Below are positions 1-5,688 of a stretch of DNA of 7,530 nucleotides, piece by piece. The stretch covers positions 1 to 7,530 of the forward strand of contig JADQBV010000060.1 in the NCBI GenBank assembly GCA_016278415.1, written 5' to 3'. Every line of letters starts with the position of its first letter. The first letter of the stretch is position 1. The translations under genes were made by a program, and so were the position numbers. The DNA comes from Halanaerobiales bacterium. Its GTDB lineage: Bacteria; Bacillota_F; Halanaerobiia; Halanaerobiales; DTU029. The notes beneath the pieces were generated by a model that did not search any database, was not told the DNA's origin, and saw only the letters and a program-made list of their open reading frames with translations.

Positions 1-367
1 GAGGAATAATATGTTCATATTTTGTTGTTTTATTTTTAGGTGGTAAGACTAAATGGCCCTCAATTTGACCAATTATAGGAATAGTATGGATATCACTCAT
101 TACATTATCTGGAGAATTTGTTTCTCCTAGTTCTTTTATATTCTGAAGATTGTTATTTTGCTTATCACCCTGACCTCGATTAGAGGGTGCTTGTCCTGGG
201 CTTTGTGGCCGTTGATTGGGGTGAGTTCTCCCTGGATTAGGGTGTTCTCCTGGCGTTACCGGCGGGGCCTGAGGTGGTGAACCTTGCTGACTAGTTGCCT
301 GGTAATTCAATTTTCTATTATACTTATTTTGATCAATACCTGAATTCATATATGAATCATTAAACAT
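1..367 (-). CDS. tepA: TepA-like ClpP-fold protease/translocation-enhancing protein, N-terminal part (runs off window)
   Basis: This is a 5' partial gene: 122 codons from ATG at 367-365 with no stop before the window edge. Residues 1-85 are a low-complexity, Pro/Gln/Asn-rich, hydrophilic region with no signal peptide. From about residue 92 the protein changes to a conserved-looking segment, HTIPIIGQIEGHLVLPPKNK followed by TTKYEHIIP. That matches the start of the ClpP/crotonase-like domain of TepA (YmfB of B. subtilis), as I remember the family. TepA proteins are cytosolic ClpP-fold proteins first linked to protein translocation; the catalytic Ser/His/Asp lie beyond the window and cannot be checked. 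The start is supported by AAGGAG nine bases upstream. The Pro/Gln-rich leader seems longer than in B. subtilis. The gene follows DUF456 by 76 bp. In B. subtilis tepA lies just after rnjB and before spoIIIE, which supports the call because an RNase J gene lies upstream here. Confidence 0.85.
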   Translation of the reverse strand, partial: MFNDSYMNSGIDQNKYNRKLNYQATSQQGSPPQAPPVTPGEHPNPGRTHPNQRPQSPGQAPSNRGQGDKQNNNLQNIKELGETNSPDNVMSDIHTIPIIGQIEGHLVLPPKNKTTKYEHIIP

Positions 368-375
368 ATAACCAC

Positions 376-396
376 TCCTTGATATAGTATCAAGGA
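376..396 (-). promoter_or_regulatory. Perfect 9-bp hairpin covering the tepA ribosome binding site
   Basis: On the minus strand TCCTTGATA and TATCAAGGA form a perfect 9-bp stem with a 3-nt loop. The 3' arm contains most of the AAGGAG Shine-Dalgarno of the tepA-like gene, whose ATG lies at 367-365. In mRNA the stem would hide the ribosome site. A second, weaker stem, ATTATC/GATAAT, lies just upstream at 402-423. No U-tract follows either hairpin, so neither is a convincing terminator. The palindrome could instead be a protein-binding operator. Pairing is seen directly; control of translation is inferred. Confidence 0.55.
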
Positions 397-443
397 TTAG
401 TATTATCTAGAAATTTGGATAATATGTATAATCAAAACAGATA

Positions 444-923
444 TTATAATACCACTATAAAAAACCACAATATCATTAATAATTGAAGGAAAATCTTGGT
501 GATACTACTACTGAAAAAAGCAAGTACCGTTGCTATCCCTATTTTGAATGCATCATTACTATTCTTCTTCTCTATGATAGCTATTAAAAATACTATAAGA
601 AAAGGTCCAATTATTATACCTAAGGGACCAAGAAATATAGTACCTAATATTAATCCAGCAACTGCCCCTGCCATTGCAAAATTAGAACCGCCATGTTTCT
701 TGACAAAATAGGCATTAGCCATAAAGTCTGAAGATATAATTAAAACTGTTAATATTACCATTCCTGACCAAAAAGATAAAGGTAGATTTGTAGTAGATAG
801 AATAAATTGGTAGATCACAAAACCAACCCATAACAGTATTGTATCAGGTATAAACGGAATAACTACACCTATTAAGCTAAAAATAAATAATAAACTAATT
901 AATATCCATAGAAGATATATCAT
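444..923 (-). CDS. DUF456 family integral membrane protein
   Basis: A 159-residue, very hydrophobic protein with about five predicted membrane segments (roughly residues 2-22, 26-43, 50-68, 84-118 as one or two helices, and 128-158). The family signature is visible: IPFIPDT near residues 22-28, and a glycine-rich stretch (residues 86-107) containing GAVAGLILG, then FLGPLGIIIGPF. That matches DUF456 proteins, which have no established function. The acidic/basic segment EKKNSNDAFK (118-127) is the main hydrophilic loop after the Gly-rich helices. The ATG at 923 is preferred, with AAAAGG about 12 bases upstream; a TTG four codons earlier directly abuts that AAAAGG and is unlikely. The gene begins 60 bp after pyrD with no terminator between them, so read-through from the pyr operon is likely. 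The family call is from recalled motifs. Confidence 0.75.
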   Translation of the reverse strand: MIYLLWILISLLFIFSLIGVVIPFIPDTILLWVGFVIYQFILSTTNLPLSFWSGMVILTVLIISSDFMANAYFVKKHGGSNFAMAGAVAGLILGTIFLGPLGIIIGPFLIVFLIAIIEKKNSNDAFKIGIATVLAFFSSSITKIFLQLLMILWFFIVVL

Positions 924-983
924 AATTAAACACAACCTTTTAAATATTGTTTAAATCATTTATATTATATACGCATGCATTAA

Positions 984-1913
984 TCAGAGTTGAGCAGAGC
1001 CTATAATTTCACTTAAGCTATTAATATTATTATATCTCATATATTCTTCGATTTCACTAATAATTTTCAGAGGTAATTCTGGATCGATCATGGTTGCAGT
1101 ACCAACAGCTACTGCACTTGCGCCAGCCATTAAGAATTCGAGAGCATCTTTTCCTGACATTATACCACCCATGCCTATTATTGGTATATCTAAATTTGCT
1201 GCTACTTGATATACCATACGCAAAGCAACTGGCTTTATTGCTGGCCCTGATAAGCCGCCAAATATATTACCTAATTCTGGTCTTCGTTTATTAATATCAA
1301 TCTTCATCCCTAATAAAGTATTAATCAAGGAAATGATATCAGCACCTGCCTCTTCTGCTGCTTTAGCCATCTCAACTATATCTGTAACATTAGGTGATAG
1401 TTTTACAATAATACTACCATTATATACCTTTCGTACTTCTTTTGTCACCTGATATATTAATTTAGAATCAGTACCAAAGGCCATACCACCACCAGCTATA
1501 TTAGGACATGATACATTGACTTCAAGGGCGGAAATCTCTTGATAAGCTGATAACTTTTCTGCTAATATACAAAAATCTTCGATAGAATGGCCGGATATAT
1601 TAACTATTAACGGTATTTTATAATTCTTAATATCTGCCAACTTTTCATTAACAAACTCTTCGACACCTGGATTTTCTAGGCCGATTGAATTTAATATTCC
1701 AGCGGAAGTCTCTACAATTCTTGGTGTAGAGTTTCCTGTTCGAGGGTTGACTGTGATTCCTTTTACAGTTATGGCACCTAATCTCTCTATATCAATATAA
1801 TCATTTAACTCTACACCAAAACCACAGGTACCTGAAGCTGTAATCAATGGATTTTTTAGCTTTAGTGATGACATTTTGCTTGATAGGTCTAAGACTTTTT
1901 TCTCTTTACTCAT
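984..1913 (-). CDS. pyrD: Dihydroorotate dehydrogenase, class 1B, catalytic FMN subunit
   Basis: Oxidises (S)-dihydroorotate to orotate, the fourth step of UMP synthesis, as the FMN-containing half of a PyrD-PyrK complex that passes electrons to NAD+. The 309-residue product is a TIM-barrel of normal family length. Visible motifs are KLKNPLITASGTCGFG (17-32), the NVSCPN active-site segment with the class-1B catalytic Cys at about 136, VKLSPN with Lys171, NTLLGMKID (198-206), and the phosphate-binding GMGGIMSG (247-254) followed by AVAVGTATM. Class 1B rests on the catalytic Cys and the adjacent pyrK. I start at ATG 1913, which overlaps the pyrK stop by 8 nt (AATGAGTAA). A TTG 11 codons earlier (1946) has an AAGG six bases upstream and cannot be excluded. 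No clear Shine-Dalgarno precedes ATG 1913, so translational coupling to pyrK is likely. Confidence 0.96.
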   Translation of the reverse strand: MSKEKKVLDLSSKMSSLKLKNPLITASGTCGFGVELNDYIDIERLGAITVKGITVNPRTGNSTPRIVETSAGILNSIGLENPGVEEFVNEKLADIKNYKIPLIVNISGHSIEDFCILAEKLSAYQEISALEVNVSCPNIAGGGMAFGTDSKLIYQVTKEVRKVYNGSIIVKLSPNVTDIVEMAKAAEEAGADIISLINTLLGMKIDINKRRPELGNIFGGLSGPAIKPVALRMVYQVAANLDIPIIGMGGIMSGKDALEFLMAGASAVAVGTATMIDPELPLKIISEIEEYMRYNNINSLSEIIGSAQL

Positions 1914-2724
1914 TACAATCACATCTATTAATATTATTATCTTCAAAATTTACCTTATTTAATGGAAAAACTGGTCCTTCTTTACATACACGTTGATTAC
2001 CATCTTTCGTTTGACAGACACAGGATAGGCAGAGACCAATTCCACAACCCATTCTCTCTTCAAGGGAAACCTGTCCTTTAATATTGTTTTTTTCTGCTAG
2101 TTCCTGTACACAAACTAACATTGGTATTGGTCCACAAGTATAGATATAATCATAATTATATTGTTCTAAGCTTTCCCACAAATCAATTACATTCCCCATA
2201 TAACCCATACTACCATCAATAGTAGCCAGCTTTATTTCAGTACTTATATCACAAAACTTTTCAGCAAAATATTTTAAATCATTTTCCTTATTCCCACCCA
2301 ATAATACAGTCAGTTTATTGTTTATTGATAATTCTTTACTCAAGTAATACAAAGGGGCAATTCCCATTCCCCCGCCTACAATTAATATATCTTTATTATT
2401 AATGTCAGTCATAAAGCCAGTTCCCAACGGTCCAATAATATCAAGGTATTCCCCTGATTTAGATTTACTTAATATCTTGGTACCCTTTCCTACCAGACGA
2501 TATAGTAGAAAGATACTATTTTTCTCAATATTAATGTCATGAACACTTAATGGTCTTCTTAATAATGGGTCATAATTTTCAGTGGTACTTAGTCTTATAT
2601 TTAAAAATTGTCCAGGTTCTATAATATCAATTAATTTTCCTGCCTCTAATTCTAATAAATAATATTCCTTAGTAATTTTAGTATTACTTTTTATTTTAAT
2701 ATTTTTTATTCTAATTTTCCCCAT
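1906..2724 (-). CDS. pyrK: Dihydroorotate dehydrogenase electron-transfer subunit (FAD, [2Fe-2S])
   Basis: Electron-transfer partner of class 1B PyrD: it accepts electrons from PyrD's FMN through a [2Fe-2S] cluster and FAD and reduces NAD+. The 272-residue protein has the ferredoxin-reductase layout. An N-terminal FAD barrel contains RRPLSVHDI (56-64). A nucleotide-binding domain has GGGMGIAP (117-124) and YTCGP (195-199). A C-terminal cluster motif has Cys227, Cys232, Cys235 and Cys247, giving C-x4-C-x2-C-x11-C, with a spare Cys237. All expected ligands are present. The open frame extends 17 codons further upstream into pyrC, but the start chosen (ATG 2724) has AAAGGAG nine bases upstream and gives the usual length. 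It overlaps the end of pyrC by 14 nt and the start of pyrD by 8 nt, consistent with coupled, stoichiometric translation. Confidence 0.96.
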   Translation of the reverse strand: MGKIRIKNIKIKSNTKITKEYYLLELEAGKLIDIIEPGQFLNIRLSTTENYDPLLRRPLSVHDINIEKNSIFLLYRLVGKGTKILSKSKSGEYLDIIGPLGTGFMTDINNKDILIVGGGMGIAPLYYLSKELSINNKLTVLLGGNKENDLKYFAEKFCDISTEIKLATIDGSMGYMGNVIDLWESLEQYNYDYIYTCGPIPMLVCVQELAEKNNIKGQVSLEERMGCGIGLCLSCVCQTKDGNQRVCKEGPVFPLNKVNFEDNNINRCDCNE

Positions 2725-4027
2725 AAGACAACTCTCCTTTACCTTCAAAATCATTATATACAATCTCTCCATCAACTATTGTTAAGATTACTTTACCACT
2801 TAATTCACTTCCCAGTAATGGAGTATTTTTCCCTTTTGATTTTAATTTCTTCTTCTCTACTTTCCATTTGATATCTTTATCAAATACTATTAAGTCAGCT
2901 ATAGAACCTTCTTTGATACCCTGATAATCTAAATTAAGTATTTTAGCAGGATTACAGCCCATCAAGATAACCAAATCACTTAATGTGAGTAAATCTTTAG
3001 AAATAAGTTCAGTATATAATGATGATATTGCTGTTTCAATACCTGAGATACCAAACGCCGCATAATCATATTCACCTAACTTATCTTCATAGGTGTGTGG
3101 TGCGTGGTCTGTGGCTATTACATCAATAATACCATTCTTAACTCCCCCTTGTAATGCCTTTACATCTTCAATACTACGTAAAGGGGGATTTACCTTTGTA
3201 TCAGTATTATATCCTTTAACAATGCTATCATCAAAAATCAAATGATGTGGGGTTACTTCAGCTGTTACCCTAACACCCTTTCTTTTAGCCTCACTTAACA
3301 TTTCAAGACCGCCTTTAGTACTTAAATGAGCAATATGCAGATGTACACCAGTAAATTCAGCTAGTAATACATCTCTTGCTATCATAGCTTCTTCTGCTAC
3401 TGTTGGTATCGGTTTTAATCCTAATATAGTTGAATTATATCCTTCATTCATTACTCCATCACCAACCAGATTTATATCTTCACAATGACTAATAATAGGG
3501 AGATCAAAACTATCGGCATATTCCATTGCTCGTCTCATTATCTCTGAGTTCATCACAGGATTTCCGTCATCTGATAAACCCTTTACCCCGGCTTCCTTCA
3601 AAAACCCAATCTCTGCCAGTTCTTTTCCTTCACTCCCTTTACTGATACTCCCAATAGGAACAACCTTAACTAAGGCCTGTTCTGCTTTAGACTTTATATA
3701 TTCAACTGTTGAGGGATTATCAGCTACAGGCTTAGTATTGGGCATACAAGCTACAGTAGTAAACCCACCTGCTGCAGCAGCTTCACACCCAGTGCGTATA
3801 GTCTCTTTATCTTCATAGCCAGGTTCCCTTAAGTGTACATGCATATCAATCAGACCAGGCAAAAGATATTTTTCCTTTAAATCTATAAGTTTTATATTTG
3901 TTTTATTTTCAATTTTTATTTCTTTACTAATTTTACTTATCTTTTGATTGCTTATTAAAACATCATATAATCCAAATAAATCATTTACAGGGTCTACAAT
4001 ATTGGCATTTTTAATTAATATATTCAT
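2711..4027 (-). CDS. pyrC: Dihydroorotase, class I zinc amidohydrolase
   Basis: Cyclises N-carbamoyl-L-aspartate to dihydroorotate, step three of UMP synthesis. The 438-residue length and motifs fit the class I (Gram-positive PyrC) dihydroorotases rather than the shorter E. coli type. Metal ligands are all visible: His63 and His65 in DMHVHLREPG (61-70), the LSDDGNPV segment with Asp153/154, His181 in SHCED, His234 in HIAHLST, and Asp307 in ATDHAPH. Substrate-contacting Arg67 and the MPNTKP segment (95-100) are also intact. A small beta-domain is formed by the N-terminal ~55 and C-terminal ~70 residues. The ATG at 4027 has GGGAGG ten bases upstream and overlaps the end of pyrB by 17 nt. Type I dihydroorotases often associate with aspartate transcarbamoylase, which fits the overlap, though a complex is only inferred here. 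Confidence 0.97.
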   Translation of the reverse strand: MNILIKNANIVDPVNDLFGLYDVLISNQKISKISKEIKIENKTNIKLIDLKEKYLLPGLIDMHVHLREPGYEDKETIRTGCEAAAAGGFTTVACMPNTKPVADNPSTVEYIKSKAEQALVKVVPIGSISKGSEGKELAEIGFLKEAGVKGLSDDGNPVMNSEIMRRAMEYADSFDLPIISHCEDINLVGDGVMNEGYNSTILGLKPIPTVAEEAMIARDVLLAEFTGVHLHIAHLSTKGGLEMLSEAKRKGVRVTAEVTPHHLIFDDSIVKGYNTDTKVNPPLRSIEDVKALQGGVKNGIIDVIATDHAPHTYEDKLGEYDYAAFGISGIETAISSLYTELISKDLLTLSDLVILMGCNPAKILNLDYQGIKEGSIADLIVFDKDIKWKVEKKKLKSKGKNTPLLGSELSGKVILTIVDGEIVYNDFEGKGELSYGEN

Positions 4028-4952
4028 TATCTGTATTCCTCCCTACCAGTAAGTATAATAAAGCCATTCTGATTGCAACACCATTTGTCACCTGTTGAGT
4101 AATTACTGAATTTGTACCATCTGCAACCGAACTATCAATTTCCAATCCCCTATTCATAGGACCAGGATGCATAATTACTACATCATCTGATAACTTATTA
4201 AATCTTTCTTGATTAAATCCATAAAATTGTCGATACTCTCTAATAGATGGAAACAGACCTTTAGATTGCCTTTCCAATTGTATTCGTAATATATTAACTA
4301 CATCTGCACCCTCTAAAGCCTTGTCTAGATTTGTAAAGACCTTAACATTCATTCTTTTAATATCCCTAGGTATTAACGTAGCTGGTCCAACAACACGAAC
4401 CTCTGCACCAAGTTTAGTCAATCCCCAGATATTAGAGCGTGCTACCCTACTATGCATGATGTCACCTACAATAACTACTTTTAAGCCCTCAATATACCCG
4501 ATCTTTTCTTTTATGGTGTACATATCTAACAATGCTTGTGTTGGATGGGCATGTGCACCATCACCTGCATTTAGTACACTAGCTTGAAGATTTCTTGATA
4601 AAAATTCTGCTGCACCTGGTACACTGTGTCTAACAACTACTACATCAGCCCCCATTACTTCTAAGGTCCTGGCAGTATCATAAAGTGTCTCACCCTTGAC
4701 CACACTACTGCTGCTTTTGGCTATACTCATTACATCAGCACTTAGTCTTTTAGCAGCTAAATCAAAAGATGAGCGTGTTCGAGTACTGGGTTCAAAAAAG
4801 AGATTAACTATTGTTTTTCCTCGTAGTGTAGGTATCTTTTTTACACTCCTAGTAAATATTTCTTTCATTGCTTCAGCAGTTGTTAAGATCTCATTAATTT
4901 CATCAGAACTTACATTATAAAGTCCTAGAAAATCTTTGCGATTTAAAGCCAT
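4011..4952 (-). CDS. pyrB: Aspartate carbamoyltransferase catalytic subunit
   Basis: Condenses carbamoyl phosphate with L-aspartate, the committed step of pyrimidine synthesis. The 313 residues cover one full catalytic chain: an N-terminal carbamoyl-phosphate domain with FFEPSTRTRSSF (52-63), VVKGETL containing Lys86, HPTQALLD (136-143), and an aspartate domain with GDIMHSRVARS (163-173), RIQLERQ (223-229) and MHPGPMNRG (261-269). No residue of these motifs is missing. No pyrI regulatory-chain gene follows, as expected for the Gram-positive, unregulated trimeric enzyme. The last dozen residues (after LYLLVG) are a hydrophilic tail overlapping pyrC. The ATG has AGGGAGG about eight bases upstream. 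It is the first gene of the operon and stands behind two PyrR-type attenuators and a 244-bp inverted-repeat element, so its expression should fall when UMP is plentiful. Confidence 0.98.
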   Translation of the reverse strand: MALNRKDFLGLYNVSSDEINEILTTAEAMKEIFTRSVKKIPTLRGKTIVNLFFEPSTRTRSSFDLAAKRLSADVMSIAKSSSSVVKGETLYDTARTLEVMGADVVVVRHSVPGAAEFLSRNLQASVLNAGDGAHAHPTQALLDMYTIKEKIGYIEGLKVVIVGDIMHSRVARSNIWGLTKLGAEVRVVGPATLIPRDIKRMNVKVFTNLDKALEGADVVNILRIQLERQSKGLFPSIREYRQFYGFNQERFNKLSDDVVIMHPGPMNRGLEIDSSVADGTNSVITQQVTNGVAIRMALLYLLVGRNTDNEYIN

Positions 4953-5026
4953 TTGAAATAACCTCCCTTAAATTTATACTTTTCAATTATCTTGGTTAAT
5001 AAATGTATATATAACAAAACTGCTTT

Positions 5027-5055
5027 AATAGACGCTAATTTAATAATCTACTCAA
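5027..5055 (-). promoter_or_regulatory. Weak possible promoter at the pyrB-side end of the inverted-repeat element
   Basis: On the minus strand TTGAGT (5055-5050) and TCTATT (5032-5027) are separated by 17 bp. Each hexamer matches the sigma-A consensus at four of six positions. The -35-like hexamer is the outer end of the inverted-repeat element, as in insertion elements that carry outward-facing -35 boxes. A separate extended -10-like TGTTATATA lies at 5016-5008. In DNA this AT-rich such matches arise by chance. If real, either would express pyrB downstream of both attenuators and so escape PyrR control. Confidence 0.2.
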
Positions 5056-5293
5056 ACTTCGCACTTACTTAAATTTCCCTGGTTAGATATTTGCTGAATA
5101 AACGTTAAAAAAGCTCCAGTACCGCATGGAAGGCTATAAATGGTTAACAAAATTCTGTCTGAACGCAGCGTAGCGAAGTGAGTTTATTTTGTTATTTATA
5201 GACTGGAAGAGGAATTGGGAATTAGCTTTTTTCCGTGCATGAAGTTATGGCTAACCAGGCTTTATACGGTAAAATCATCTGCGAAGTTTGAGT
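5050..5293. repeat. 244-bp nested inverted-repeat element, unrecognised (MITE-like or structured RNA)
   Basis: Four paired arms nest around one centre. They are a perfect 14-bp terminal repeat (5050-5063 with 5280-5293), a perfect 9-bp arm (5078-5086 with 5251-5259), a perfect 9-bp arm AAAAAAGCT/AGCTTTTTT (5107-5115 with 5224-5232), and a 16-bp arm with one 4-nt bulge (5134-5153 with 5186-5201). A further 5-bp helix is possible between 5116-5120 and 5202-5206. The arms are separated by loops of similar length on both sides, and the tip (5154-5185) is GC-richer, with GAACGCAGCG then TAGCGAAGTGAG. The tip repeats the terminal-arm word GCGAAGT. There is no ORF. ATCTAC occurs just outside or at both ends (5046-5051 and 5295-5300), a possible but imperfectly placed target duplication. 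The paired structure is seen directly; a mobile origin or RNA function is inferred. Confidence 0.85.
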
Positions 5294-5300
5294 CATCTAC

Positions 5301-5333
5301 AAAAAAACCTTATATCAGTTAATTGATATAAGG
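5301..5333 (-). terminator. pyr attenuator 2: intrinsic terminator with alternative antiterminator
   Basis: On the minus strand CCTTATATCA and TGATATAAGG form a perfect 10-bp stem (5333-5324 with 5317-5308), a 6-nt loop and a run of seven T. This is a strong intrinsic terminator only about 350 nt upstream of pyrB and in the same direction. Its 5' arm can instead pair with upstream leader RNA: ACTCCTTAT (5336-5328) with ATAAGGGAGT (5372-5363), nine pairs with one bulged G. That upstream strand is part of PyrR hairpin 2. Hairpin and antiterminator therefore exclude each other, the expected PyrR switch. Read-through is predicted when UMP is low. Confidence 0.85.
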
Positions 5334-5366
5334 AGTCGTGTGTGTTTATTTGCATATTATCTACTC

Positions 5367-5398
5367 CCTTATTAGTCTCTCAGTACCAATTTAAAAGG
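5367..5398 (-). promoter_or_regulatory. PyrR-binding hairpin 2 (diverged anti-antiterminator)
   Basis: Minus-strand RNA folds as lower stem CCTT/AAGG (5398-5395 with 5370-5367), a 4-nt bulge on the 5' side only (5394-5391), upper stem ATTGGT/ACTAAT (5390-5385 with 5376-5371), and a loop containing CTGAGA. This is the lower stem, 5' bulge, upper stem and CNGAGA-loop plan of known PyrR sites. Against the published consensus ARUCCNGNGAGGYU, the sequence GGUACUGAGAGACU fits 11 of 14 positions. The C-G pair that normally closes the hexaloop is an A/G mismatch here, so PyrR binding may be weaker than at site 1. Confidence 0.75.
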
Positions 5399-5429
5399 AT
5401 ATAATATTCTATTTTATAATTTATTATTT

Positions 5430-5460
5430 AATACAAAGATAATACAAAGATTTAATACAA
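5430..5460. repeat. Short tandem repeat, AATACAAAGAT twice plus a partial copy
   Basis: AATACAAAGAT occurs at 5430-5440 and again immediately at 5441-5451, followed by TTAATACAA at 5452-5460. The unit is 11 bp, close to one helical turn. It lies between terminator 1 and PyrR hairpin 2, in leader RNA transcribed only after read-through of attenuator 1. No function is evident; it may be replication slippage in AT-rich DNA. Confidence 0.6.
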
Positions 5461-5497
5461 ATAAAATAAACCCCTTACTAAAAATAGCAGGAGGTTT
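5458..5497 (-). terminator. pyr attenuator 1: intrinsic terminator with alternative antiterminator
   Basis: On the minus strand AAACCTCCTGCTA (5497-5485) pairs with TAGTAAGGGGTTT (5480-5468), 12 of 13 positions counting two G-U pairs, around a T4 loop. T-rich ATTTTATTTG follows. The competing antiterminator pairs the 5' arm of this stem, GGAAACCTCCTG (5499-5488), with CAGAGAGGTTACC (5620-5608) inside PyrR hairpin 1: 11 pairs with one bulge and one mismatch. The conserved AGAGAGG word of the PyrR site therefore serves as the antiterminator strand, as in the B. subtilis pyr attenuators. The intervening loop is about 108 nt. Confidence 0.85.
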
Positions 5498-5603
5498 CCA
5501 TCTCATAAGTATCTAATAGGATATTTAGGATATTATATATTTAGTATATATTTACATATTAATTATATACGAAACATTTAAATATAAACACCTTATAATC
5601 TTC

Positions 5604-5635
5604 CCTTGGTAACCTCTCTGGATTAGCTTAAAAGG
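5604..5635 (-). promoter_or_regulatory. PyrR-binding hairpin 1 (anti-antiterminator), consensus match
   Basis: Minus-strand AATCCAGAGAGGTT (5624-5611) fits the PyrR-binding consensus ARUCCNGNGAGGYU at all 14 positions. It folds as upper stem TAATC/GGTTA (5625-5621 with 5614-5610) around the hexaloop CAGAGA, with lower stem CCTT/AAGG (5635-5632 with 5607-5604). The two stems are separated by 6 nt on the 5' side and 2 nt on the 3' side. PyrR bound to UMP would stabilise this hairpin, block the antiterminator and let terminator 1 form. The consensus is established knowledge from B. subtilis; binding here is inferred. It starts about ten bases after the predicted transcription start. Confidence 0.92.
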
Positions 5636-5651
5636 ATATATAGTTTTAATA

Positions 5652-5680
5652 AATATATCAGATAAATATTACAATGTCAA
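5652..5680 (-). promoter_or_regulatory. Sigma-A-type promoter of the pyr operon
   Basis: On the minus strand the -35 box TTGACA (5680-5675) is perfect. A 17-bp spacer separates it from TATATT (5657-5652), five of six matches to TATAAT. Transcription should begin at an A near 5645, just before PyrR hairpin 1. The -35 box lies nine bases beyond the RNase J terminator, so the pyr unit starts immediately where the upstream unit ends. This is the strongest promoter match I see in the window. Confidence 0.9.
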
Positions 5681-5688
5681 GGAATATT

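Larger units (their letters stand above)
4953..5645 (-). promoter_or_regulatory. pyr operon leader, about 690 nt, with two tandem attenuators
   Basis: This stretch has no credible protein gene. Read on the minus strand from the predicted start near 5645 it contains PyrR hairpin 1 (5635-5604), an AT-rich spacer of about 100 nt, terminator 1 (5497-5458), an 11-bp repeat tract (5460-5430), PyrR hairpin 2 (5398-5367), terminator 2 (5333-5301), a 244-nt nested inverted-repeat element (5293-5050), and about 97 nt of AT-rich DNA ending in the pyrB ribosome site. The two attenuators share TATATCCTTTTAA at their 5' edge (5640-5628 and 5403-5391), which suggests that one arose from the other by duplication. 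The layout recalls B. subtilis, where PyrR attenuators lie upstream of and between early pyr genes. Here two are stacked before the first biosynthetic gene, with pyrR itself absent from the window. Confidence 0.8.

Noticed and set aside
496..711. Open frame on the plus strand opposite the DUF456 gene
   Set aside because: It lies fully antisense to a gene with clear family motifs, and its product matches nothing I recognise. The plus-strand frames around 1094-1294, 4321-4587, 4696-4920 and 6671-6895 are rejected for the same reason.
964..969. TATAAT hexamer upstream of the DUF456 gene as a promoter
   Set aside because: No acceptable -35 box lies 16-18 bp upstream (best is CAACTC), and such hexamers are common in this AT-rich sequence.
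2725..2775. Longer N-terminus for PyrK (17 extra codons)
   Set aside because: The extension lies wholly inside pyrC, has no ribosome site as good as the AAAGGAG before ATG 2724, and makes the protein longer than the family norm.
5050..5293. Insertion sequence with transposase
   Set aside because: The element has terminal inverted repeats but no open frame long enough for a transposase; only a non-autonomous element or RNA fits.
5050..5293. Third PyrR attenuator inside the inverted-repeat element
   Set aside because: No CNGAGA-type loop with flanking stems is present, and the AGCTTTTTT arm does not have an alternative pairing of the PyrR type.
5430..5460. CRISPR-like repeat
   Set aside because: Units are 11 bp, directly adjacent, and have no spacers; this is a simple tandem repeat.
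5498..5600. Leader peptide gene between PyrR hairpin 1 and terminator 1
   Set aside because: The ATG codons there are followed within a few codons by stops and lack a properly spaced ribosome site; the stretch is AT-rich spacer.
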